Assembly: GCF_022024115.1 (NCBI RefSeq) | Contig: NZ_CP091792.1 | Span: 930,001-994,000 of the forward strand | DNA length: 64,000 nt | Direction of reading: 5' to 3' | Source of the DNA: Prevotella communis | Lineage (GTDB): Bacteria > Bacteroidota > Bacteroidia > Bacteroidales > Bacteroidaceae | Shown here: in pieces, positions 7,744 to 16,718 of the stretch | Numbering within the stretch: the first letter of the stretch is position 1 | Layout of the letters: each line of letters starts with the position of its first letter | Program-made: the position numbers and the translations under genes | The notes under the pieces: generated by a model | Seen by the model: only the letters and a program-made list of their open reading frames with translations | Told to the model about the DNA's origin: nothing | Database searches by the model: none

Positions 7744-8610
7744 ATGAAACTGAACTTAAATAAGCCACTGGTCGTCTTCGATTTGGAGACGACCGGTCTT
7801 GATTTGGTAAAAGACCGAATTATTCAGATATCCTACATTAAGGTCTATCCCGACGGAAAGGAAGAGCGCGGCGACTATCTGGTTAATCCCGAATGTTATA
7901 TCCTGCCTATTATTACCCAGCTGACGGGTATCTCTAATGAGGACGTCAAGGATAAGCCTACATTCAAACAATTGGCAAAGACACTGGAAGAAAAGTTCAC
8001 AGGTTGTGACTTTGCCGGTTTTAACTCTAATCATTTTGATATTCCCTTGCTGGCAGAGGAGTTCCTTCGTGCTGGCATCGATTTTGACTTTTCAAAATGT
8101 CGCTTGATTGATGCCTGTTCTATTTTTAAGAAGATGGAACGTCGTAATCTCGCTTCTGCCTATAAGTTCTACTGTGGACGTAAGATGGAGGATGACTTCG
8201 AGGCTCACCGTGCTGACCAGGATACAGAGGCTACCTATCGCGTGCTGATGGGTGAGCTGGACCGTTACACGGAGGAGAAGCAGCGTGAACTGGGTGAGGA
8301 TCCTGAAGGACGCGTATTGGCCAATGATATGGATTGTCTGGCACAGTTCTCGAAGACCAATAATAATGTAGACTTTGCCGGCCGTATCGTTTGGGGTGAG
8401 GCTAAGGATGCGAAAGGTAATACCATTCTGGATAAAGACGGACAGCCTGTGATGACGGAATATTTTAATTTCGGTAAGCACAAAGGTAAGACCGTGGCCG
8501 AGGTACTTCGCCTGGATCCTGGCTATTATGCCTGGATTATGGGAGGTGATTTTACCTATAACACCAAACAGGTGCTGACGCGCATCCGCCTGCGCGAGGC
8601 GCAGCACTAA
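7744..8610 (+). CDS. DnaQ-like 3'-5' exonuclease (DEDDh) with C-terminal DUF3820-like domain
   Basis: A 288-aa protein. The exonuclease core holds VVFDLETTG (D13, E15), NHFDIPLL (D99) and H155-x4-D160, the complete DEDDh set, so it should be an active proofreading or trimming nuclease. Residues about 230-285 (YFNFGKHKGKTVAEVLRLDP ... YYAWIM) look like the small DUF3820 domain, which is often joined to DnaQ-like exonucleases in Bacteroidota. It lies directly after dnaN. It is not fused to a polymerase; whether it serves as an epsilon subunit or in repair is inference. Spacing to coaBC is 89 bp of repeat-rich DNA. Confidence 0.88.
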   Translation: MKLNLNKPLVVFDLETTGLDLVKDRIIQISYIKVYPDGKEERGDYLVNPECYILPIITQLTGISNEDVKDKPTFKQLAKTLEEKFTGCDFAGFNSNHFDIPLLAEEFLRAGIDFDFSKCRLIDACSIFKKMERRNLASAYKFYCGRKMEDDFEAHRADQDTEATYRVLMGELDRYTEEKQRELGEDPEGRVLANDMDCLAQFSKTNNNVDFAGRIVWGEAKDAKGNTILDKDGQPVMTEYFNFGKHKGKTVAEVLRLDPGYYAWIMGGDFTYNTKQVLTRIRLREAQH

Positions 8611-8699
8611 GTGTAGAGGGAAAAGTGAATAGTGAATAATTTCTTTTAGTCGCAAAGCTTTGTAAAAGCGAGCAGAGCTCGAGCGGCTACCGCAATGAT
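8611..8699. repeat. Spacer with GAGCTCGAGCGG-type repeat word
   Basis: Between the exonuclease and coaBC genes lies a 21-bp word at 8666-8686 (core GAGCTCGAGCGG). It recurs with one mismatch inside recF at 20042-20062. An AGTGAATAGTGAATAA tract precedes it. No promoter consensus is seen. Confidence 0.55.
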
Positions 8700-9905
8700 A
8701 TGCTGAAGGGAAAGAAAATCGTATTAGGAATAACGGGCTCGATAGCAGCCTATAAGTCATGCTTGATTATCCGTGAACTGGTGAAGCGTGGCGCAGAGGT
8801 GCAGGTGGTTATCACGCCTGCAGGTAAGGAGTTTATCACACCTATCACGCTGTCGGCACTGACACAGAAGCCTGTGATAAGTGATTTCTTCTCACAGCGC
8901 GATGGAACATGGCACTCACATGTGGCACTGGGACTCTGGGCTGATGCGATGCTGATAGCTCCCTGTACGGCTTCTACCCTTGGTAAGATGGCCAATGGTA
9001 TTGCCGATAACATGCTTATCACTACCTACCTGTCAATGAAAGCACCTGTGTTCATCGCACCGGCAATGGACCTGGATATGTATGCGCATCCCACGACACA
9101 GCAGAACATGGAGCGCCTGAAGGGTTTTGGTAATCATATCATTGAACCTCAGAGCGGCTTCCTGGCTTCTGGCCTGGAAGGTAAGGGACGTATGGAGGAA
9201 CCCGAGAAAATCGTTGACTGTCTGGATTTGTTTTTTGAGAAGAAGGACTTACTGGGTAAGCGCATCATGATTACGGCAGGACCTACCTACGAGAAGATAG
9301 ACCCTGTTCGTTTCATCGGTAATTACTCCAGTGGCAAGATGGGTTTTGCATTGGCAGAGGAGTGCGCGCGCAGAGGTGCTGAGGTGACAATCGTTGCCGG
9401 TCCTGTCAGTTGCAACATCTCAAAACTCAAATCTCAAGTCTCAATCATCAGCGTGGAGAGTTGTCAGGATATGTATGACGCCGCAACGGAACTCTTCCCT
9501 GATACGGATGCAGCTATCCTTTGTGCAGCTGTGGCCGACTTCCGTCCTGCGGAGGTAGCAGAACAGAAAATCAAGCGCGTGGGACAGACAATGGATATCC
9601 ATCTGGTGCCTAATCCTGATATCGCCGCCTCTCTGGGGCAGATGAAGAAAGAGAAACAGGTGCTCGTGGGGTTTGCCCTTGAGACGAATGACGAGGAGCA
9701 GAATGCCCAACATAAGTTAGAGAAGAAGAATCTGGATTTTATCGTCCTGAATTCTTTGCGCAACGAAGGAACCTGCTTCAGAAGTGATGAGAATCAGATA
9801 TCCATCATTTCTCGTGACGGACAGACAGACTATGACAAGAAGCCTAAGCGTGAAGTGGCTGCAGATATCATAGATGAATTGGTAAGAAACATTAATCGTC
9901 AGTAA
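8700..9905 (+). CDS. coaBC: Bifunctional phosphopantothenoylcysteine decarboxylase/phosphopantothenate-cysteine ligase
   Basis: It catalyses two steps of coenzyme A synthesis: joining cysteine to 4'-phosphopantothenate with CTP, then FMN-dependent decarboxylation. At 401 aa it has the usual two-domain length. The N-terminal flavoprotein half shows GSIAAYKS, the active-site HVALGLWADAMLIAPCTAST segment and PAMDLDMY. The C-terminal ligase half starts near residue 185 with RIMITAGPTYEKIDPVRFI and SSGKMG. Residues 240-251 are encoded by a CTCAAA-type word tract in place of the usual connecting loop. The gene precedes the DUF4835 and recN genes, an order common in this phylum. Confidence 0.95.
   Translation: MLKGKKIVLGITGSIAAYKSCLIIRELVKRGAEVQVVITPAGKEFITPITLSALTQKPVISDFFSQRDGTWHSHVALGLWADAMLIAPCTASTLGKMANGIADNMLITTYLSMKAPVFIAPAMDLDMYAHPTTQQNMERLKGFGNHIIEPQSGFLASGLEGKGRMEEPEKIVDCLDLFFEKKDLLGKRIMITAGPTYEKIDPVRFIGNYSSGKMGFALAEECARRGAEVTIVAGPVSCNISKLKSQVSIISVESCQDMYDAATELFPDTDAAILCAAVADFRPAEVAEQKIKRVGQTMDIHLVPNPDIAASLGQMKKEKQVLVGFALETNDEEQNAQHKLEKKNLDFIVLNSLRNEGTCFRSDENQISIISRDGQTDYDKKPKREVAADIIDELVRNINRQ
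9417..9450. repeat. CTCAAA word tract inside coaBC
   Basis: Within coaBC the DNA reads as repeated TCTCAAAACTCAAATCTCAA-type words, identical in character to the intergenic spacer at 14137-14163. It encodes ISKLKSQVSIIS without breaking the frame. Confidence 0.6.
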
Positions 9906-9908
9906 GAT

Positions 9909-10811
9909 ATGAAACAACTCCTGTTCTTTATAGCTCTTGTCCTGTTGGGCTCTGACCTTCATGCACAGGAGTTGCAAGCCAAAATCAATATCAATCATCA
10001 GCAGGTGCAGACAACGGACAAGACGGTGTTTGAGAACCTGCAGCAGACGCTGGAGCAGTTTGTCAACGAACAGCAGTGGACGGCACTTCAGTTCCAGGAG
10101 AACGAGCGCATCCAGTGCTCGTTTAATATCACTGTGACAAAGTATGACGCCGGCAGTAACCGTTTTACTTGTACGGCATTGGTACAGGCTAATCGGCCAG
10201 TGTTTAATTCGTCCTACAACACCACCTTATATAATAATAATGATAAGCATTTCGATTTTGAGTTTGTACAGTACGACCAGCTCAATTTCAACGAGGAGGT
10301 CATCGACAACCAGTTGGTGGCACTCTTTGCCTATTATGCCTATCTGATTATTGGCCTGGACCTGGACAGTTTCTCACCGATGGGAGGAACGGACGTGCTG
10401 CAGCGCTGCATGAACCTGACGAACAATGCGCAGAACCTTGACTTCGCAGGATGGAAATCATTTGAGGATAGCCGTAACCGTTTTGCCATCATCAATGATT
10501 ACCTGGACGAGGCGATGAAGCCTTTCCGTCAGTTGCAATACGACTATTATCGTCAGGGACTGGATGAGATGGCGCAGAATGTGGAGCGCGGACGTACGAA
10601 TGTGACAACGACTTTGGAAACCAACCTGAAGAAGGCGCATGAGGATAAGCCCTTGAGCCTGTTGCCACAGATCTGGACGGATTTCAAGAAGGACGAACTG
10701 GCAAATATCTATAAGGGAAAGGGCACTCAGAAGGAGAAAGAGAGTGTCTATGACGTGCTGTTTGGTATCAATGCCTCACAGAACGCTACCTGGGAAAAAA
10801 TAAAGAATTAG
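9909..10811 (+). CDS. PorD-like (DUF4835) periplasmic protein
   Basis: A 300-aa protein with a signal peptide (cleavage after DLHAQ, residues about 1-20). The rest (ELQAKININHQQVQTTDKTV ... LFAYYAYLIIGLDLDSFSP) matches the DUF4835 family, whose member PorD is tied to type IX secretion and gliding in Flavobacterium. The gene starts 3 bp after coaBC and ends 2 bp before recN, so it is almost certainly co-transcribed with both. The conserved link between coaBC, PorD-like and recN genes has no known functional reason. Some of the secreted proteins here end in type IX-like tails, which fits a working secretion system. Confidence 0.85.
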   Translation: MKQLLFFIALVLLGSDLHAQELQAKININHQQVQTTDKTVFENLQQTLEQFVNEQQWTALQFQENERIQCSFNITVTKYDAGSNRFTCTALVQANRPVFNSSYNTTLYNNNDKHFDFEFVQYDQLNFNEEVIDNQLVALFAYYAYLIIGLDLDSFSPMGGTDVLQRCMNLTNNAQNLDFAGWKSFEDSRNRFAIINDYLDEAMKPFRQLQYDYYRQGLDEMAQNVERGRTNVTTTLETNLKKAHEDKPLSLLPQIWTDFKKDELANIYKGKGTQKEKESVYDVLFGINASQNATWEKIKN

Positions 10812-10813
10812 TT

Positions 10814-12472
10814 ATGCTGAAGCAACTATATATCAAGAACTTTACGCTGATTGATACGCTCGACATGGAGTTTCGCAGCGGTTTCTCGGTGATAACGGGT
10901 GAGACTGGTGCCGGAAAGAGTATCATCCTTGGCGCCATCGGCCTGTTGCTGGGACAGCGTGCAGACTCTAAGAGCGTGAAGATGGGCACGGATAAATGTG
11001 TCATCGAGGCCCACTTCGACTTGTCGCGCTATGGGATGGAACGTTTCTTCGACGAGAACGAGATAGAGTTTGATGCCGAGGATACCATCATCCGTCGTGA
11101 ACTGACGTCGGCTGGCAAGAGTCGTGCTTTTATCAACGACACGCCTGTGGCCCTTTCTATGCTGAAGGAGCTGGGCGAGCAGTTGGTTGATGTGCACTCG
11201 CAGCATCAGAACCTGTTGCTCAACAAGCAGGACTTCCAACTGAATGTTGTGGATATCATTGCTGATGATGCCAAGGAACTGACGGACTATCAGCAGACGT
11301 ATGTGCGCTATCAGGAGTTGAAAAAAGAGGAACAGCGCCTGCGTGAGGATATCGAACAGGGTCGCCAGCAGGTGGACTTCATGCAGTTTCAGTATGACGA
11401 ACTGACCAATGCCCGTCTGTCGGATGGCGAACAGGAAGAACTGGAGCAGCGCAGCGAGACGATGTCGCATTCAGAGGACATCAAGACGGCCCTTTATGAG
11501 GCAGAGTCGGCGTTGTCTGGTGATGAAGGCGGTGTGGTTAGCAATCTGAAGAAAGCTGTTTCTGCCCTGCAGGGTATCGAACATGTTTATCCTGACGTGG
11601 CTGAGTTGGTAGAGCGCATGAACAGTTGTTACATTGAACTGAAAGATGCTGCTGCCGAGGTCAGTGGAAAGATGGATGATGTAGATTTTGATCCTGCGGA
11701 ACTGGATATGGTGAATACACGTCTGGACAGAATCTACGAGCTGCAAAAGAAATACAAGGTGGAGCGTGTTGACCAGTTGCTTGCTATTCAGGAGGAACTT
11801 GGCCGTAAGCTCTCGAATATAGAGAATAGTGATGAGGCTCTGGCAGAGATTGAGCGACAGGTCAGTGAAACGTTGAAAGACGCACAGAGAAAGGCCGAGT
11901 TGCTCACAGAGAAACGACGTGTTGCTGCTGGCGCTATTGAGAAACAGATGCGCGAGCGACTGGTGCCTCTGGGTATGCCTAATGTGCGCTTCGAGATTGC
12001 TGTGGAGCAGGAGCCGTTGGGACGTTGTGGACAGGATAAGGTGTCGTTCCTTTTCAGTGCCAACACATCCACACCGCTGCAACCTGTATCTCAGGTGGCA
12101 TCGGGTGGTGAGATTGCACGTGTGATGCTGTCGCTGAAGGCGATGATCAGTGGTGCCGTGAAGTTGCCTACCATCATCTTCGATGAGATAGATACTGGCG
12201 TGAGTGGAAAGATTGCCGAACAGATGGCACGCATGATGTCTGAGATGGGACATTGTGACCGTCAGGTTATCAGTATCACCCACCTGCCTCAGATTGCAGC
12301 CTTGGGTTCTACACACTATAAGGTCTACAAGGACGAGACCGCTCAGGGCACTACGACGCACATGCTGATGCTTAATGATGAGGAGCGTGTACGGGAGATT
12401 GCACAGATGCTCAGTGGCAGCGATGTGTCGGAGGCGGCTATCCAGAATGCAAAAGAACTTTTGAAATTATGA
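10814..12472 (+). CDS. recN: DNA repair ATPase RecN
   Basis: An SMC-like ATPase that acts at double-strand breaks. Its 552 aa cover the full family length: Walker A GETGAGKS at residues 29-36, a central coiled-coil arm, the ABC signature VASGGEIARVML and Walker B TIIFDEIDTGVSGK near the C terminus, then the ITHLPQIAA switch. The stop overlaps the next start by 4 bp (ATGA), so translation is probably coupled to the protease-like TPR protein. Confidence 0.96.
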   Translation: MLKQLYIKNFTLIDTLDMEFRSGFSVITGETGAGKSIILGAIGLLLGQRADSKSVKMGTDKCVIEAHFDLSRYGMERFFDENEIEFDAEDTIIRRELTSAGKSRAFINDTPVALSMLKELGEQLVDVHSQHQNLLLNKQDFQLNVVDIIADDAKELTDYQQTYVRYQELKKEEQRLREDIEQGRQQVDFMQFQYDELTNARLSDGEQEELEQRSETMSHSEDIKTALYEAESALSGDEGGVVSNLKKAVSALQGIEHVYPDVAELVERMNSCYIELKDAAAEVSGKMDDVDFDPAELDMVNTRLDRIYELQKKYKVERVDQLLAIQEELGRKLSNIENSDEALAEIERQVSETLKDAQRKAELLTEKRRVAAGAIEKQMRERLVPLGMPNVRFEIAVEQEPLGRCGQDKVSFLFSANTSTPLQPVSQVASGGEIARVMLSLKAMISGAVKLPTIIFDEIDTGVSGKIAEQMARMMSEMGHCDRQVISITHLPQIAALGSTHYKVYKDETAQGTTTHMLMLNDEERVREIAQMLSGSDVSEAAIQNAKELLKL

Positions 12473-14136
12473 AACGACTATATATGATTGTCAGCCTGCT
12501 GATGCTGACAGTGACGATAATGGCTCAGCCCTCATGGGTGAAAAAGGCTACGAAGTCGGTCTTTACGTTGAAGACGTTTACGGCCGATGGTACGCTCTTA
12601 GGCAGTGCTAATGGCTTCTATGTAGGCAAGAATGGTGAGGCTATCAGTTGTTTTGCTCCTTTCAAAGGCGCCCAGCGTGCTGTTGTGATTGATGCAGCGG
12701 GCAAGGAGTATGAGGTGGCTTGCATCCTGGGTGCCAACGAGACCTATGATGTGGCGAAATTTCGTGTGACAACGGGTAAGACGCAGCCTCTGACTGTTGC
12801 GCAGGGACAGGCACCGGCTGATGCCTCAGTATGGCTTCTGCCTTATAATCAGGTGAAGAAAGTGCCACAGGGTACTGTTCGCAAGGCTGAGACTTTCAAT
12901 CAGAACTATGCTTATTACACGGTGGCTCTGCAGATGCCCGAGAATTCCGTTGGAGCGCCTTTGTTCAGCGAAACAGGTGAGGTGTTGGGCCTGATGCAGC
13001 AGCCTGCCTCATTGAAGGATACGCTGAACTATGCCGTAAGTGCCCTTTTCGCAGATAGCCTGAAGACCACCGGACTCAGTATCAACGATCCTGTGTTGCG
13101 TGCTACGGGCATCAGGAAAGCATTGCCTCAGGATGTAGGACAGGCTCAACTGTCTCTCTATATTGGTGGCGCTTCACTCGACTCGCTGGCTTATTGTCAG
13201 TTGATAGAGGACTTTATCCTGCAGTTCCCCAATCACCCTGACGGTTATACCTATCGTGCACAGCAACTGGTGAATGGCAGTCGTTTTGCGGATGCCGACC
13301 GTGATATGAAGAAAGCCCTGAAGGTGGCAGAGAAACCAGATGAGGTGCATTATACCTATTCTCGTCTGATGCTTCAGAAACTGTTGTATATGCCGGAACA
13401 GGCTTATGATGCCTGGTCGTTTGACGGCTCTTATGATGAGGCTGGCGAGGCTTATCGCATCAATCCGTTGCCTACCTATCGCCAGCAGCAGGCTGTGGTG
13501 CGCTATGCCCAGCAGCGCTATGATGATGCCTATGCTATCTATGAGGAACTGTTTACTTCCAGCCTGCGCTCACCAGAGCTCTTCTATGCTGCCTCTGTTT
13601 GCAAGGAACAGTTGAAGGACAGTGTTGCTCAGTTGGCATTGCTCGACAGTTGCATGGCACAGTTCTCTCGTCCTTATCTGAAAGAGACGGCACCCTATCT
13701 GCTTCACAGGGCACAGTTGCTGATGGATATGAATCGTCATCGCGAGGCTGTGACCGACCTCAACGACTACGAGGCACTGATGAAGACGCAGCTCACCTCA
13801 AATTTCTATTATATGAAATATCAGGCAGAGATGAAGGGACGTCTGTTTCAGCAGGCACTCGATGATATCAACGAGGCTATCCGTATGACACCACAGTCGG
13901 ACCTCTACTATGCAGAGAAGGCATCGCTGCAGGTTCGCGTGGGACTCTATAGCGAAGCTGTTGAGACGGCAAAGACCTGTATCCAACTGGCACCCGATCA
14001 TAGCGATGGCTATCTGTTCCTGGGCTTGTCCCAGTGCTTGCTGGGCCAGAAGACAGAGGGCGTGAAGAACCTGCAGAAGGCCGGTGAACTGGGCGACCCT
14101 CAGGCAGAAGGCCTGATAGAGAAATACTCAAAGTAA
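12469..14136 (+). CDS. Secreted trypsin-fold (probable pseudoprotease) and TPR protein
   Basis: A 555-aa protein with a signal peptide ending TIMAQ. Residues about 20-200 resemble an HtrA/trypsin-like barrel (GSANGFYVGKNGEAISCF; YDVAKFRV; NSVGAPLF). Where HtrA has the catalytic histidine (TNAHV) this protein has CFAPF, so the triad looks broken although the Asp and Ser segments remain. Residues about 225-550 are tetratricopeptide repeats (SDLYYAEKASLQVRVGLYSE; HSDGYLFLGLSQCLLGQKTE). It is probably a periplasmic or surface scaffold rather than a protease. It is coupled to recN by an ATGA overlap, but the reason for that pairing is unknown. Confidence 0.8.
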   Translation: MKRLYMIVSLLMLTVTIMAQPSWVKKATKSVFTLKTFTADGTLLGSANGFYVGKNGEAISCFAPFKGAQRAVVIDAAGKEYEVACILGANETYDVAKFRVTTGKTQPLTVAQGQAPADASVWLLPYNQVKKVPQGTVRKAETFNQNYAYYTVALQMPENSVGAPLFSETGEVLGLMQQPASLKDTLNYAVSALFADSLKTTGLSINDPVLRATGIRKALPQDVGQAQLSLYIGGASLDSLAYCQLIEDFILQFPNHPDGYTYRAQQLVNGSRFADADRDMKKALKVAEKPDEVHYTYSRLMLQKLLYMPEQAYDAWSFDGSYDEAGEAYRINPLPTYRQQQAVVRYAQQRYDDAYAIYEELFTSSLRSPELFYAASVCKEQLKDSVAQLALLDSCMAQFSRPYLKETAPYLLHRAQLLMDMNRHREAVTDLNDYEALMKTQLTSNFYYMKYQAEMKGRLFQQALDDINEAIRMTPQSDLYYAEKASLQVRVGLYSEAVETAKTCIQLAPDHSDGYLFLGLSQCLLGQKTEGVKNLQKAGELGDPQAEGLIEKYSK

Positions 14137-14163
14137 ATCCTCAAATCTCAAACCTCAAAGCGT
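14137..14163. repeat. CTCAAA word tract before mgtC-like gene
   Basis: The whole 27-bp spacer is CTCAAATCTCAAACCTCAAA-type repeat, the complement of the tracts after dnaN and before the S41 gene. It carries no ribosome-binding sequence. Confidence 0.6.
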
Positions 14164-14637
14164 ATGACTTGGCAATATGTTCTGACAATCTTCGTAGGTG
14201 CTATCTTAGGTGGCACTATCGGACTGGAACGAGAGTATCGTTCCAAGGAGGCTGGTTTCCGCACCCATTTCCTTGTTGGCTTGGGCAGTGCGTTGTTTAT
14301 GGTGCTTTCCATGCACGGCTTTGATGGTTTCGAGGGACAGCCAGGCGTTATCATCCAGCGTGATCCTGCTCGTATGGCAGCACAGGTGGTCAGCGGTATC
14401 GGTTTTATTGGTGCTGGTACCATCATCTTCCAGCGGAATGTGGTCAAGGGACTGACTACTGCCGCTGGTCTTTGGGTCACCTCTGCCATTGGTATGACGG
14501 CAGGTGTCGAGATGTACGATGTTGCCATTGCCGCCACGGCATTGGTACTGATTTGTCTGGAGGGTTCCAACTTCCTGCATCATCGCGTGTTTAAGTCGCA
14601 GAAGCGTGAATATGATGTGGATGAGAAAAATGAATAA
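14164..14637 (+). CDS. MgtC/SapB-family inner-membrane protein
   Basis: A 157-aa membrane protein of the MgtC/SapB/YhiD family. The N-terminal hallmark is complete: GAILGGTIGLEREYRSKEAGFRTHFLVGLGSALF, followed by IGFIGAGTI and GLTTAAGLWVTSAIG. About four membrane segments cover residues 1-140, and the tail is short and charged. MgtC itself modulates ATP synthase and Mg2+/phosphate homeostasis. Here the C-terminal ACT-like domain of the Salmonella protein is absent, as in the shorter SapB type. The neighbours give no functional hint; the gene looks like a passenger in the dnaN-recN run. Confidence 0.9.
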   Translation: MTWQYVLTIFVGAILGGTIGLEREYRSKEAGFRTHFLVGLGSALFMVLSMHGFDGFEGQPGVIIQRDPARMAAQVVSGIGFIGAGTIIFQRNVVKGLTTAAGLWVTSAIGMTAGVEMYDVAIAATALVLICLEGSNFLHHRVFKSQKREYDVDEKNE

Positions 14638-14654
14638 ATAGCAAAGAAATATAT

Positions 14655-16718
14655 ATGAACGAGAATACAGAGAAGAGAATAAATCCTTTTTTCCAGCCTT
14701 ATGGCACACCTCATGATGCTGTGCCTTTCGACCGTATCCGCCTGGAGGACTATGAAGAGGCCTTCATGGAGGGTATCCGTCGTGACAATGAACAGATAGA
14801 GAAGACGATTAATAATCCTGCCAAGCCCACGTTCGATAATACCATTATTAATAAGGACGACGATACTGAGGGCTATTATGACTTGTTGGAGCGCGTGTCG
14901 ACCGTGTTCTTCAACCTGCTGAGTGCAGAGACGAATGATGACATGGATGCGCTGGCTCAGAAGATGCAGCCTATCCTGACGCAGCATGCGAATGATGTGC
15001 GACTGAACGAACGCTTGTTTGAGCGCATCAAGTATGTGCATCGTCATCATCGCAAACTGACACCCGAGGAGAAAATGCTGCTCGACAACTGCTACGATGG
15101 TTTTGTGCGTAGTGGTGCACTGCTCGATAAGGAGGGAAAGGACAAACTGCGCCAGCTCACGGAAGAGGCAAGTATGCTGTCTCTCCAGTTCTCGCAGAAT
15201 CTCTTGAAGGAGAATAAGGCCTATACACTGCATATCACGGACGAGAAACAGCTCGACGGCCTGCCTCAGACGGCTATTGATGCTGCAGCAGAAGAGGCTC
15301 GCCAACAGGAGAAGGAGGGTTGGATCTTTACGCTCGACTTCCCTTCCTATTCGCCGTTCATGACCTATAGCACACAGCGCGATCTGCGTCAGCAGTTGTA
15401 TATGGCGAAGAATACAGAGTGTATCCACGATAACGAGAATAACAACCTGGAAATCTGCAAGCGCATCGTCAACCTGCGTCGTGAGATAGCGCAGTTGCTG
15501 GGTTTCAGGACTTATGCCGACTATGTGCTGAAGAATCGTATGGCTGGCAACGTGAAGAGTGTCTATAAACTGCTGAACGACCTTATCGATGCCTATAAGC
15601 CTACGGCAGAAAAGGAGAGGGAGGAACTGAAGAAATCTGCCAAGGTGGATTTCGAACTGGAACCTTGGGATACCTCTTTCTATTCTCATAAGCTGCAGCT
15701 GAAGAAATATAATCTGGATGCCGAGATGCTGCGTCCTTATTTCCAGTTGGACAAGGTGATTGACGGTGTCTTCGGACTGGCTAATAAACTCTATGGCATC
15801 AGCTTCAGGGAGAACAAGGATATCCCTGTGTATCATCCTGATGTGAAAGCCTATGAGGTATTTGACAAGGACGGTTCTTTCCTGGCAGTGTTCTATGCCG
15901 ACTTCCATCCGCGTAAAGGTAAGCAGGGTGGGGCATGGATGACCCAGTATCAGGGACAGTTTATTGACAAGAAGGGTGAGAATGTGCGTCCTCATGTCTC
16001 TGTGGTGATGAATTTCACGAAGCCAACAAAGGAAAAGCCTGCTCTGCTGACGTTGGGCGAGGTGGAGACTTTCCTGCATGAGTTCGGTCACTCGTTGCAT
16101 GGCATGTTTGCCAACACCCGCTTCGAGAGTCTCAGTGGAACTAATGTATGGTGGGACTTCGTAGAACTGCCTTCTCAGTTCATGGAGAATTTCGCTGTAG
16201 AAAAGGAGTTCCTGCGCACCTTCGCCTTCCATTACGAAACGGGTGAGCCTTTGCCTGATGAACTGATTCGCCGTATCGTGAAGAGCCGTAACTATATGGC
16301 AGCATCGGCCTGCTTGCGTCAGGTGTCGTTCGGCCTGCTGGATATGGCTTATTATACGAAGAAGGGTGCCTTTACTGATGATATTATCCCATTCGAGAAG
16401 AAAGCGTGGAAAAAGGCCATCATCGGTAAGCAGCGTATGGATACCTGCATGACGGTACAGTTCTCGCATATCATGGCTGGTGGCTATGCTGCCGGTTACT
16501 ATAGTTATAAGTGGGCTGAGGTACTTGATGCTGATGCTTTCTCTGTATTCAAGAAGGAAGGTATCTTCAATCAGCAGACGGCCCAGCGCTTCCGTGACGA
16601 GATACTTTCTAAGGGAGGTACGGAGAATCCTATGACGCTTTACAAGCGATTCAGGGGAGGTGAACCAACAATTGATGCATTACTGAAGAGAAATGGAATC
16701 AAACGACAAACAAAGTAA
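14655..16718 (+). CDS. M3-family zinc metallopeptidase (Dcp/oligopeptidase A type)
   Basis: A 687-aa cytoplasmic oligopeptidase, or peptidyl-dipeptidase, with no signal peptide. The zinc motif H475-E-F-G-H479 lies in ETFLHEFGHSLHGM, with the downstream E in WDFVELPSQFMENF as third ligand, exactly as in thimet-type enzymes. Length is typical for Dcp/OpdA (about 680). It would degrade short peptides from protein turnover and uptake. The last 26 bp overlap the start of the deaminase gene. A 629-codon frame on the opposite strand is a codon-bias shadow. Confidence 0.94.
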   Translation: MNENTEKRINPFFQPYGTPHDAVPFDRIRLEDYEEAFMEGIRRDNEQIEKTINNPAKPTFDNTIINKDDDTEGYYDLLERVSTVFFNLLSAETNDDMDALAQKMQPILTQHANDVRLNERLFERIKYVHRHHRKLTPEEKMLLDNCYDGFVRSGALLDKEGKDKLRQLTEEASMLSLQFSQNLLKENKAYTLHITDEKQLDGLPQTAIDAAAEEARQQEKEGWIFTLDFPSYSPFMTYSTQRDLRQQLYMAKNTECIHDNENNNLEICKRIVNLRREIAQLLGFRTYADYVLKNRMAGNVKSVYKLLNDLIDAYKPTAEKEREELKKSAKVDFELEPWDTSFYSHKLQLKKYNLDAEMLRPYFQLDKVIDGVFGLANKLYGISFRENKDIPVYHPDVKAYEVFDKDGSFLAVFYADFHPRKGKQGGAWMTQYQGQFIDKKGENVRPHVSVVMNFTKPTKEKPALLTLGEVETFLHEFGHSLHGMFANTRFESLSGTNVWWDFVELPSQFMENFAVEKEFLRTFAFHYETGEPLPDELIRRIVKSRNYMAASACLRQVSFGLLDMAYYTKKGAFTDDIIPFEKKAWKKAIIGKQRMDTCMTVQFSHIMAGGYAAGYYSYKWAEVLDADAFSVFKKEGIFNQQTAQRFRDEILSKGGTENPMTLYKRFRGGEPTIDALLKRNGIKRQTK

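Noticed and set aside
14580..16469. A 629-codon minus-strand frame opposite the M3 peptidase
   Set aside because: Its product is a low-information Leu/His/Gln/Arg-rich string and the plus-strand peptidase has an intact HEFGH site. It is an antisense shadow.
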